A DNA stretch of 64,000 nt, from contig CAWFKW010000003.1 in assembly GCA_963816535.1 (NCBI GenBank), positions 372,001-436,000 on the forward strand. Reading direction: 5' to 3'. Shown here piece after piece: positions 7,280 to 15,592 of the stretch. The translations under genes were made by a program, and so were the position numbers. Source of the stretch: CAWFKW01 sp963816535 (GTDB lineage: Bacteria > Bacteroidota > Ignavibacteria > Tepidaquicellales > OLB5). The notes below the pieces were generated by a model. That model was not told where the DNA came from. It searched no databases and saw only the letters and a program-made list of their open reading frames with translations. Positions within the stretch are counted from its first letter, which is position 1. Each line of letters starts with the position of its first letter.

Positions 7280-7287
7280 TAATTTTG
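7280..7287 (+). promoter_or_regulatory. -7 element (TAATTTTG) of the Nudix-ribD-ribE operon
   Basis: A TAnnTTTG box ends 5 nt before the ATG at 7293, which predicts a leaderless or nearly leaderless transcript. The upstream -33 box is unclear because it falls in the heptamer repeat. Confidence 0.4.
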
Positions 7288-7292
7288 TGATT

Positions 7293-7751
7293 ATGCCCGA
7301 GATAATATCCAATTATATAGAGCTTCATATATGCAGCATAGAATACGGCAGGCATAAATATCTTTTGTTAAATCGTTCTGAAAACAGCCGTATATATCCC
7401 GGCATCTGGCAGATGATAACTGGCGGCATAGAAGTCGGCGAGCCCACAAGAGATGCTGTTATCCGTGAACTGAAAGAAGAAACAGGAATTACTTCCGCTA
7501 AATTATATGTTGTCCCCCGCATTAACACATTTTACCTGGCGCCTGTAGATAAAGTTTGCATGTGCCCTGTCTTTCTTGCTATGGTGGATGACAGAGAGGT
7601 TAAGATTTCAGATGAGCACTCTGAATATAAGTGGGTGGATTTTGATGAAGCAAAAGAACTTGTACACTGGCCAAACCAGGTGGATAGCATGGAAATTATA
7701 GAAAAATATTTACGCGATGAAGATTTGTTTTCAAAACTGGTAGAATTGTAA
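7293..7751 (+). CDS. Nudix hydrolase
   Basis: The 152-residue protein carries the complete Nudix box: G-G-I-E-V-G-E, seven residues, then REL-KEETGI, with the metal-binding Glu residues intact. The family hydrolyses a nucleoside diphosphate linked to another group. The start is ATG 7293 rather than the GTG two codons earlier. It resembles NudB/dATP-pyrophosphohydrolase types in having a one-domain layout and a W-x-D C-terminal segment (YKWVDFDEAKELVHW). It ends 2 nt before ribD, so it is probably co-transcribed with riboflavin genes; the substrate cannot be read from the sequence. Confidence 0.85.
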   Translation: MPEIISNYIELHICSIEYGRHKYLLLNRSENSRIYPGIWQMITGGIEVGEPTRDAVIRELKEETGITSAKLYVVPRINTFYLAPVDKVCMCPVFLAMVDDREVKISDEHSEYKWVDFDEAKELVHWPNQVDSMEIIEKYLRDEDLFSKLVEL

Positions 7752-7753
7752 TA

Positions 7754-8836
7754 ATGACAAGCGATGAATCATTAATATGGCGCTGTATATCACTTGCCCG
7801 CAAAGGCAAAGGGCACGTCTCGCCTAATCCACTTGTTGGCTGCGTTATTGTGAAAAACGGAAAGATAATTTCCGAAGGCTACCACAAAAAATACGGCGCG
7901 CTGCATGCAGAAGCTGATGCGATTGAAAACGCGTATAAGAAAAAGACAAACCTGAAAGGCTCAACGCTGTATGTAAACCTTGAGCCCTGCTCGCACTTTG
8001 GTAAAACTCCCCCATGCGCCGATAGGATAATCGAAGCGGGAATCGGCAAAGTAGTAATTGGCTGCAAAGACCCGTACAAATTAGTAAACGGAAAAGGAAT
8101 ATCACGTCTGAAAAAGCATGGAATCAAAGTAATTTCAGGCGTACTTGAATATGAATGCAGGGGATTTAATAAGTTCTTCATGAAACATTCCACAACCGGG
8201 CTTCCATATATCACGCTAAAAGCGGCGCAAACAATGGACGGGAAAATTGCCGATAGCAAACACCGTTCGAAATGGATATCATCAAAAGAATCGAGAGCGA
8301 TAGTCCATAAACTCAGAAGCGAATATGATGCCGTTTTAGTAGGGAAGAATACAGTTAAGTACGACGATCCCAGGTTAACGGTGAGGCTTGTAAAAGGCAG
8401 GAACCCATACAGGATTGTAATCGATTCACAGTTAAGTCTTGGTTTGCACTATCATTTATTCAAAGACAATTTAAAGACAAGAACTATCGTAATAACATCC
8501 TTACGGGCCAATAAAAGAAAAGCCGAAATTTTAACGTCGGGGGGAATAAACGTTATTGTGTCCAAAAGCGTAAACGGCATGATTGACCTGAGGGATGCCA
8601 TGAAAAAAATCGGTAAGATAAATATTGCAAGCATATTGGTTGAAGGCGGGGCAGGTACTTATTCCGGCTTCCTGAACGCGAAGCTTGCCGATGAATTGAT
8701 ACTTTTCACCGCTCCGCGAATTATGGGCTCAGGGATAAATACGTTTGCGGGTTCTGAGAGAAGAGATTTCAATAATGCAAAGGAAGTTTATTACCAGTTT
8801 GCAGGTAAAGATATATTAACGAACATAAAATTCTAA
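7754..8836 (+). CDS. ribD: Bifunctional riboflavin biosynthesis protein RibD
   Basis: This is a two-domain cytosolic enzyme of 360 residues, the usual length. The N-terminal deaminase domain has the zinc-site motifs HAEADA (about residue 50) and PCSHFGKTPPC (about 77-87), which act on 2,5-diamino-6-ribosylamino-pyrimidinone 5'-phosphate. The C-terminal reductase domain (about 150-360) starts TLKAAQTMDGKIA and includes VLVGKNTVKYDDPRL and VEGGAGTYS, giving the ribitylamino product. It lies between the Nudix gene (2-nt gap) and ribE (19-nt gap). No FMN riboswitch is seen upstream. Confidence 0.96.
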   Translation: MTSDESLIWRCISLARKGKGHVSPNPLVGCVIVKNGKIISEGYHKKYGALHAEADAIENAYKKKTNLKGSTLYVNLEPCSHFGKTPPCADRIIEAGIGKVVIGCKDPYKLVNGKGISRLKKHGIKVISGVLEYECRGFNKFFMKHSTTGLPYITLKAAQTMDGKIADSKHRSKWISSKESRAIVHKLRSEYDAVLVGKNTVKYDDPRLTVRLVKGRNPYRIVIDSQLSLGLHYHLFKDNLKTRTIVITSLRANKRKAEILTSGGINVIVSKSVNGMIDLRDAMKKIGKINIASILVEGGAGTYSGFLNAKLADELILFTAPRIMGSGINTFAGSERRDFNNAKEVYYQFAGKDILTNIKF

Positions 8837-8855
8837 ATAATAAAAATAAATAATC

Positions 8856-9491
8856 ATGTTTTCAGGAATTGTTGAGGAAATAGGAATAGTCGCTTCAAGG
8901 AAAATTGTAAGTGAAGGAATAAAATTCCGGGTGAGAAGCAAGAAAGTCATAAAAAAGCTGCGCATATCCAACAGCGTTTGCATTAATGGGGTATGCCATA
9001 CGGTAACAAGCCGCAGCAAGAACGAATTTGATTTTTTTTCAATACATGAAACGCTGAAAAAAACAAATCTCGGTTTGCTGAGAACAGGCGACGGCGTTAA
9101 TCTTGAAAATTCGCTTACGCTGGGGCAGGAGCTGGGCGGTCACTTTGTGCTTGGCCATGTTGACTGCAGAGGAGAAGTCACTGCTGTAAACCGGGTAAAT
9201 GCTGCGGATAAGAACTCAAAGAATTATGATTTTTGGATAAAGACCGATCTCAGCAACAGGAAGTATATTATTTATGTAGGTTCAATCGCAGTAAACGGTG
9301 TCAGTTTGACTGTAGCTGAAATAAAGAAACCGAAAGGAAAATACTTTGAGTTTAAAGTTGCAATTATTCCTTATACAATTGATAACACTAACTTTGGGAC
9401 AATGAAAAAGGGGGACAAAGTAAACCTCGAATTTGATTTCCTCGGAAAGTATGTGCTGAATTCGATGAGCGCCCCTAAATTAGTTAAGTAG
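8856..9491 (+). CDS. ribE: Riboflavin synthase alpha chain
   Basis: The 211-residue protein begins MFSGIVEEIG, the hallmark of riboflavin synthase, and has two lumazine-binding repeats (about 1-97 and 98-205), the second with GHFVLGHVDC. The enzyme dismutates two 6,7-dimethyl-8-ribityllumazine molecules to riboflavin. It is the last gene of the Nudix-ribD-ribE unit. The other riboflavin genes (ribBA, ribH) are not in the window. Confidence 0.95.
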   Translation: MFSGIVEEIGIVASRKIVSEGIKFRVRSKKVIKKLRISNSVCINGVCHTVTSRSKNEFDFFSIHETLKKTNLGLLRTGDGVNLENSLTLGQELGGHFVLGHVDCRGEVTAVNRVNAADKNSKNYDFWIKTDLSNRKYIIYVGSIAVNGVSLTVAEIKKPKGKYFEFKVAIIPYTIDNTNFGTMKKGDKVNLEFDFLGKYVLNSMSAPKLVK

Positions 9492-9579
9492 TTAAGAACT
9501 TAACCCTACTTTAACGATTAACTAATAATATACTCTATTTATATAAGTATTATTGAAAGTCAAAACAATAAATTAAGAA

Positions 9580-9610
9580 TTGATTTTCTTGAGTAGTTTC
9601 GGTAATTTTG
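9580..9610 (+). promoter_or_regulatory. Promoter of the 9.7-23 kb operon
   Basis: TTG (9580-9582), a 20-nt spacer and TAATTTTG (9603-9610) match the Bacteroidota consensus. The leader to the ATG at 9680 would be about 63 nt. Confidence 0.6.
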
Positions 9611-9679
9611 AATCAGGTTTTGGTATAATCATAATTTTTCCTCTATCACAATAATTTATACAGTTTAAGTCTTTTTCCG

Positions 9680-11779
9680 ATGGCTAGAGAGAAGTTTTCC
9701 GCAGCCTATTTGCTGAGGTATTGCGTAATTATTGCCGTGATTTGTTTGGCTCTTTACAGCGGTATAACTATTGCTGATGACGATGTCTCTCATTATACCA
9801 ACGTAGGTAACATTGGCTTAACAATTACAAACTTCGGGACCGTTGGACACGGGTTTGCGCTGTGGCCACAGCAGCCGTCATGCGAATATCCCAAAGGGTC
9901 GGGCATCGAACACATTTTTGACGGCGGCTTGTGGGTTGGCGGAATTAAAGACGGAGTCGTACGCGTTACTACGGGCGCCATTGACGCCAACGTTGACCAG
10001 AGAGGCGAAGGTTACGAATGGACCAACGCCGCAGGTCAGACTATTACGCAAAAATCTTCATTAACCAGTTCCCCATATTACAGTCCAACTGCAATTTCTC
10101 ACCAGGACTTCATTTGCGAATATACAGATACAAATACGACAGTCGGCGGACAGCTGATAGTTAACCATACACCCATGGGGCTGAAAGTTATCCAGCAGTC
10201 ATATTGCTGGAATTATCCCTATGCCGATTTCTTTGTCATCCTCAGGTATAGAATAATTAATATCGGCTACAGAGGCAATGTTACTCCGATTACAAACATC
10301 TATGCCGGTATGTGGACCGACTTAGTTGTAAGAAATACTCAGATCACACGCCCTGTTGGCTCGGCTTTCTATACGCACGGCGGAGACGGATACGACAGTT
10401 CATACAGAATGGGTTACGAATTTGATAATAACGGAGACGTAGGTTTTACAAACAGTTATGTTGGCGTGAAGTTCCTCGGTTCAACTCCGTTCGGAACAAC
10501 GCCGATAGATACTAACCGCATACCTTACCATTTTGTAACATGGCAGTTCAAAAATACAGTTGACCCGCTCTATTTTGCCCCGCAAACCGACCAGGATGGC
10601 GCCACTCAGCCCGGCAGGTACGGAAAAATGAAGGGGTTTTTTACAAATGGGGTCACAGTGAATCCGTCAATTTTAGCCACTATAAAGCAGCCTTCGAACC
10701 GTTCTATACTGATGACGGCAGGGCCATACACAACGCTGAATTATCTCGACACGCTTGAAGTAGTGTACGGTATCATCTGCGCCAAGAAAACCGGAACCGA
10801 CCCACAGCAGTGGGATTCAACTTACCAGAGAGCTGACCTGCATGCTCACGCAGACTGGTGCCAGAGAGCTTACGACGGAGAGGATAAAAACGATAACGGC
10901 AGGCTGGACCCGGGTGAAGATATTAACGGCAACGGAATACTGGACAGGTATTTACTGCCTGCGCCGCCAAACTCGCCTACATTAAGAGTTGTTAATAAGA
11001 GCAAAGAAGTCGACCTTTTCTGGGCCGCAAATTCTGAGAACAGCATTGACCCGATCTCGCTGAAGAAAGATTTTGAAGGATACAGGATCTACCGTACAAA
11101 TGCAGGAGCGGACTTAAACCAGCAAACGCCGCTTTTATCATCGTTCATTCTTGCCGGCGATTTTGACAGCATTGATAATATCGGCAACAACACAGGATTC
11201 AACTATATAAAGCTTAACCAGCCCAGGACTTTTCAAAACGATACAAACCATTATTGGTATCATTTTGATTTTAAAAATCTGCTCAACGGGTGGCAATATG
11301 CTTTCACAGTGACCGCATATGATAAAGGAGATTCAGCCAACAACCTGACTTCGCTTGAAAGCAGCCAGCTTGTAAACGCTTACAGGATAGTGCCGGGTAC
11401 TGCTTCTGTTGATGATGAATCGACGCCGATTGGCGTTTACCCGAATCCATATTACGGCCACGCTTCATGGGACGGCGGCAAAGAACGCGAACGCAAACTT
11501 TATTTCTTCAATCTGCCGGACCAATGCGAAATTACGATCTATACAGTCGCCGGGGACAAGGTCGATCAGTTCACTCATAATTCATCAACATACAACGGAA
11601 GCGATATTCAGTGGTTCCAGTCTTTTGCCGACGGCACGCAGATACTCGCAGGGGGCGAACATGCATGGGACCTGATAACAAGGAACGACCAGGCAATTGC
11701 AACCGGGCTTTATCTTTTCACGGTAAAGAACACAAAAACGGGTTACATTAAAAAAGGAAAATTTTTAGTTATAAAATAA
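9680..11779 (+). CDS. Large T9SS-type secreted protein of unknown function
   Basis: The 699-residue protein has a signal-anchor-like N-terminus (about 10-32). A long beta-rich domain includes GGLWVGGIKDG and NIYAGMWTDLVV, which I recognise only as a type common in Ignavibacteria surface proteins. An Asp/Asn calcium-binding stretch lies near residue 400 (DKNDNGRLDPGEDINGNG, EF-hand/dockerin-like). An Fn3-like region (about 440-580) precedes a C-terminal FlgD/T9SS-like domain starting YPNPYYGHASW and ending KGKFLVIK. It is first in the operon that also encodes the OB-fold protein, lipoprotein, TonB receptor and PorV-like protein, so it may be cargo or a partner of that outer-membrane system. 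Confidence 0.7.
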   Translation: MAREKFSAAYLLRYCVIIAVICLALYSGITIADDDVSHYTNVGNIGLTITNFGTVGHGFALWPQQPSCEYPKGSGIEHIFDGGLWVGGIKDGVVRVTTGAIDANVDQRGEGYEWTNAAGQTITQKSSLTSSPYYSPTAISHQDFICEYTDTNTTVGGQLIVNHTPMGLKVIQQSYCWNYPYADFFVILRYRIINIGYRGNVTPITNIYAGMWTDLVVRNTQITRPVGSAFYTHGGDGYDSSYRMGYEFDNNGDVGFTNSYVGVKFLGSTPFGTTPIDTNRIPYHFVTWQFKNTVDPLYFAPQTDQDGATQPGRYGKMKGFFTNGVTVNPSILATIKQPSNRSILMTAGPYTTLNYLDTLEVVYGIICAKKTGTDPQQWDSTYQRADLHAHADWCQRAYDGEDKNDNGRLDPGEDINGNGILDRYLLPAPPNSPTLRVVNKSKEVDLFWAANSENSIDPISLKKDFEGYRIYRTNAGADLNQQTPLLSSFILAGDFDSIDNIGNNTGFNYIKLNQPRTFQNDTNHYWYHFDFKNLLNGWQYAFTVTAYDKGDSANNLTSLESSQLVNAYRIVPGTASVDDESTPIGVYPNPYYGHASWDGGKERERKLYFFNLPDQCEITIYTVAGDKVDQFTHNSSTYNGSDIQWFQSFADGTQILAGGEHAWDLITRNDQAIATGLYLFTVKNTKTGYIKKGKFLVIK

Positions 11780-11791
11780 ATAATTACAGTT

Positions 11792-14067
11792 ATGAAAAAG
11801 ATATTACCTCTGATAGTTCCGCTCATTTTATTTTTTACGGTAGGAATTTACAGCTACATTTACCAGACTACCATAATGTATATCCAGACGGTTCCGCCCG
11901 AATCGCTTGCAATCGGGCATGACCGCTCGCTTCATGAAGGCGATACTGTAACTGTTATTGGAAGAGTTGTGGCTCCTCCGCGCGTTAATTTTTCTGGAGG
12001 CGACCATAGAGTATTATTAAGGGGCCTGAACTCAAGGCAGGCGTATATTCAGGATACATCAAACGCGCTCTTTGGAGGCATAGTTATCAGGCAGGCCGAT
12101 ACAATTTCCAATACTCTTTTTGACCAGCTTGATTCAGGCATGAAAGTACAGGTTAACGGAGTTGTCCAGGAGTTTTCAGGAGGAAATACTCCCAATACAA
12201 CCACTCAGCTTAATCTGGATATCACTACTCAGGTTCAGATACTGCCGACCATAAAAAGACGCCCCGCGCCAAGACCGGTGAATGTTTCAGACTTTGACTC
12301 GCTGGGAAATGTAAAGTTTTTGACAGGCGAACAATACGAAGGCTCATATGTGGAAATAACCAACGTAACGGTTGGCCCGCAGGGCGGCGGACAAAGGCAC
12401 ATCAGAAGCCTTTATGACGCACAGGGCAACAGAATATTTTTGAGAGATTTTTCAAATTTCTATTCGCTTCTTCCCACCCCCAGTTATGGCTGGACGGCAT
12501 GGTCTCCTGTTTCAGTTGGAGCGACTATTACTTCGATCAGAGGGGTCATTATTGAAGGAGCTTATAATACAGATGGTGTGTTTAACGGAGCCGCTACGTA
12601 TCCTTATGTAATCGTTCCAATTTATCCGAACGACCTGACGGTTGGCAACACTCCCCCGTTCATCAGCTCGGTTTCGAGGAACCCCGGCGTTCCAAGACCT
12701 ACCGATAACGTGCAGGTGACTGCTGTGGCAGTAGATACTCTGGATAACGGGATGTCGTTGGCAAATGTAGACTTATTTTACAGAATAAATCATGGAACGT
12801 ACACTTCGATGCCAATGACGCCGAACGGTTCAATTTATTCTGCCACACTTACTTCGCGTCCGCTCGGAACGCTCGTGGAATATTTTATCAGGGCCGCAGA
12901 CAACCAGGGCGGCGTAAGACTTAATCCAAGCGATACATCCAGGTCAAGCTATTTTTATTATGTCAGGAATTCGGATACAATGACTATAAAGGACATACAA
13001 TATACGCCTAACCAGGGCGGATTTTCAGGATGGAACGGGTATACAGTTTCTACGCATGGGGTGGTAACCGCAGATACATCTGACTTCCCTGCATACACTT
13101 TTAACGGCGGTGGCGGCACTCAGACTGTCGCAAGAAAAGTTATGATACAGGACCCTGCAATAGCGGGCGGATGGAGCGGATTGTGGATAACAGGGCTTCC
13201 GACTGACCAGCTTGTAAGGGGACAATTAGTAAATGTGAGGGGACAAGTAACGGAAGTTAACGGTTGTACAAGTCTGGCAGTTCTGGAGCGCCAACCGATC
13301 TTGCCATTATTTCAAGCGGCAATCAGTTACCAAGCCCGCAAATACTCTTGCCAAGCGTAGTTGCCGATACCAAGCTTGACGGAGATACCACAGTTGAGAA
13401 ATGGGAAGACGTTCTTATAAGATTTGATAACCAGGCTGTAATAACCTGTATAAACGCTTCCTCAAGCTCATCGTGCACTTCAACTTTGCCGCTTCCTGAT
13501 ACAACATTCAGAAGAAATTACGGGGAAATGTTTGTGCATTACACAACCGATAGTCTATTCGCCAGAGTTTCTTTACAGGATGGCAGCCACAACTATGTTA
13601 ACGGATGGGACCCTGCGCAGGCCAATCAATATGATACTACATTGCCAGGTCACCTTTTGCATGAGTGGGACGGAATAAATGGTCTCACCGGCGTTTTGTT
13701 CTTTGATTTCGGAAAATACAGATTGTTACCCCGGACAAACGCGGACTTTGGAAGCGTAATAGGAGTTCAGCCAATAAGCGAAGTAGCTTCAAACTTCTGG
13801 CTGAGACAGAATTATCCCAATCCGTTCAACCCGGTCACGCAAATTGTTTATAACATTCCGGTAGATGCGGAAGTAACGCTAAAAGTATATAATGTGCTGG
13901 GTCAGCAGGTAAAAACACTGATAAGCGGCCTGCAGGTTCGCGGCAGGTACAGCATACCATTTGACGGAACAAATTTTGCTTCAGGGCTGTACTTCTATTC
14001 TATTGATGTGAACGGATTAAACGGCCAGGAATACAGGCAGGTTAAGAAAATGGTTCTTGTAAAATAA
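11792..14067 (+). pseudogene. YhcR-type OB-fold T9SS protein, frameshifted
   Basis: Two overlapping frames (11792-13360 and 13264-14067) read as one protein of about 755 residues once a -1 frame change near 13286-13300 is allowed, as if one base were missing. The joined product has a signal peptide (about 1-24), an OB-fold (about 45-150, GDTVTVIGRVV ... YIQD ... VQVNGVVQEF), an Ig-like domain (about 290-390), a second OB-fold in which the break falls (HGVVTAD ... VNVRGQVTEVNG), and a T9SS tail from NYPNPFNPVT to KKMVLVK. OB-folds of this kind occur in extracellular nucleases such as YhcR. No slippery heptamer was found, so real decay or a sequencing error is more likely than programmed shifting. 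Confidence 0.75.
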
Positions 14068-14211
14068 GCATCAAGACAATTTCACTCCGGCTGTGAATAA
14101 GAGCCCTTCACCTATTGAGGAGAGGGGCGCGGGCGAAGTGTGATACATAAATAATTTTATAACAGGAAGAAATATTACATTATAGAAAATTTTATACAGC
14201 CATATCTGTTT
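14068..14211 (+). other. Intergenic spacer with G-rich inverted motif
   Basis: A short gap within the operon contains CCCTTCACCTATTGAGGAG followed by AGGGGCGCGGGCG, a pattern like widespread intergenic palindromes, and then an AT-rich stretch. No clear promoter or RNA gene is seen. Confidence 0.3.
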
Positions 14212-15591
14212 TTGAAATCTAAACTGCTAATAATACTTTTTATATCGCTTGCCTTTGTGTTAATACAAAGCTGCAGCGAACTCCCTACAGGCGTTAAAAC
14301 AAATCTGCCGCCGGAAACCTACTTATCATTGTTCCCCGATAGCATTATAAGTCCGCAGAAAACACGAATTAAGATTTCGTGGTGGGGTGATGACCCTGAC
14401 GGGATCGTTGCTGGATACTATTTTTCGTTCGATAGCCTTAACTGGACTTTCACAACGCATAATGACAGCACTTTCCAGCTTGCGATAAACGGCTTAGACA
14501 GCACCTTCAGGTTTTGGGTTGCGGCTGTTGATAACAAAGGTTTAAGGGATCCAACGCCGGCTTCTAACAGGTTCCCCGTCGTCAATTCGCCCCCATCGGT
14601 AAGTTTCAACACCGGCACTGATATTGCCGATACAACATTTACCGTTGCAAGCTTTGCGTGGACCGGAACCGACCCCGATGGGGATAACACCGTTAGATAT
14701 TACTATTGGGCCCTTAACGATACGTCTAACTGGCACAAGGTGCCCTCTACTACAACGACTATAACTCTAAGGCAGGATAGCGGCATTGTTCCAAATTCGA
14801 ATAATGTACTATACTTAAAAGCGCAGGATATTGCGGGTTCATACAGTCCCGTTAAGCGTATGCCTGATACAAATAAGACATGGTATGTAAGGGCGCCCAT
14901 TGGCAACTTCCTCCTGATCAGCGACTATTTCAAAACTACGCCTACAGATCTGCAGGCGGCTCTCACATTTTATAGCGTGGCGTTCGGCACGACCCCATAC
15001 AGCGTACTTGATATTAAGGTAAACAATGGAGGAAATATTCCTAAGATCGTCAACCCGATGTTTATCGAAACGCTCAAATTATTCAGGTGCGTGGTTTGGA
15101 TCGCTTGGCGGGGAATAAATACGGGTGACAATACTAATTTTGATTTAGCCCAGGGGTCGATCCCCTATTATATACTGTCCGGGGGAAAAGTTTTGTTTAC
15201 CACAGGTTTTGCGGATGAATTGTCATCGCCTCTTATTGCAAATTTTGCATCAGTAGACAGCGTTTCTTATAATGAATACAGCGGGTTCACGGTTGATTAC
15301 CCTGTTATAGTTGTTGATAATTCTTACGATACGTTATATACGGGTTCTCTAATACCCCAAACGTTCAACATTGACAGGATGAGGGTTTTGTATCCCACTA
15401 TCGGGGCTCACACAATCTACAAAATGCAGAACCCGTCAAACGGCAATCAAACCGGAGTTGTGTGCATCAAGAATGCTGATCAAAACCCGAGTATAGTATT
15501 TATGTCGGTTGCATTACACAGGATGAATTATACTGGCTCTGCCGTAAATTTCTTCAGGCATGTTACGCAAACAGATTTTGGGATAAGATGA
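14212..15591 (+). CDS. Surface lipoprotein with Ig/Fn3-like domains
   Basis: The 459-residue protein starts at TTG and has a lipobox LIQSC with the acylated Cys at residue 21. Two beta-sandwich repeats follow (about 35-125 and 130-225; each has a W-x-G-x-DPDG segment, as in ISWWGDDPDG and FAWTGTDPDG), then a C-terminal alpha/beta-looking domain (NFLLISDYFKTTPTD to the end) that I do not recognise. It precedes the TonB receptor gene with a 1-nt gap, a place where SusD-like lipoproteins can lie, but it does not look like SusD. It may be a substrate-binding or accessory subunit of the receptor. Confidence 0.75.
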   Translation: MKSKLLIILFISLAFVLIQSCSELPTGVKTNLPPETYLSLFPDSIISPQKTRIKISWWGDDPDGIVAGYYFSFDSLNWTFTTHNDSTFQLAINGLDSTFRFWVAAVDNKGLRDPTPASNRFPVVNSPPSVSFNTGTDIADTTFTVASFAWTGTDPDGDNTVRYYYWALNDTSNWHKVPSTTTTITLRQDSGIVPNSNNVLYLKAQDIAGSYSPVKRMPDTNKTWYVRAPIGNFLLISDYFKTTPTDLQAALTFYSVAFGTTPYSVLDIKVNNGGNIPKIVNPMFIETLKLFRCVVWIAWRGINTGDNTNFDLAQGSIPYYILSGGKVLFTTGFADELSSPLIANFASVDSVSYNEYSGFTVDYPVIVVDNSYDTLYTGSLIPQTFNIDRMRVLYPTIGAHTIYKMQNPSNGNQTGVVCIKNADQNPSIVFMSVALHRMNYTGSAVNFFRHVTQTDFGIR

Positions 15592-15592
15592 G

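Noticed and set aside
7754..9491. FMN riboswitch upstream of riboflavin genes
   Set aside because: The upstream region is a heptamer repeat and a -7 element next to the ATG; there is no room for an RFN element.
13264..13360. Programmed -1 frameshift in the OB-fold gene
   Set aside because: No X-XXY-YYZ slippery heptamer or following pseudoknot is seen in the overlap.
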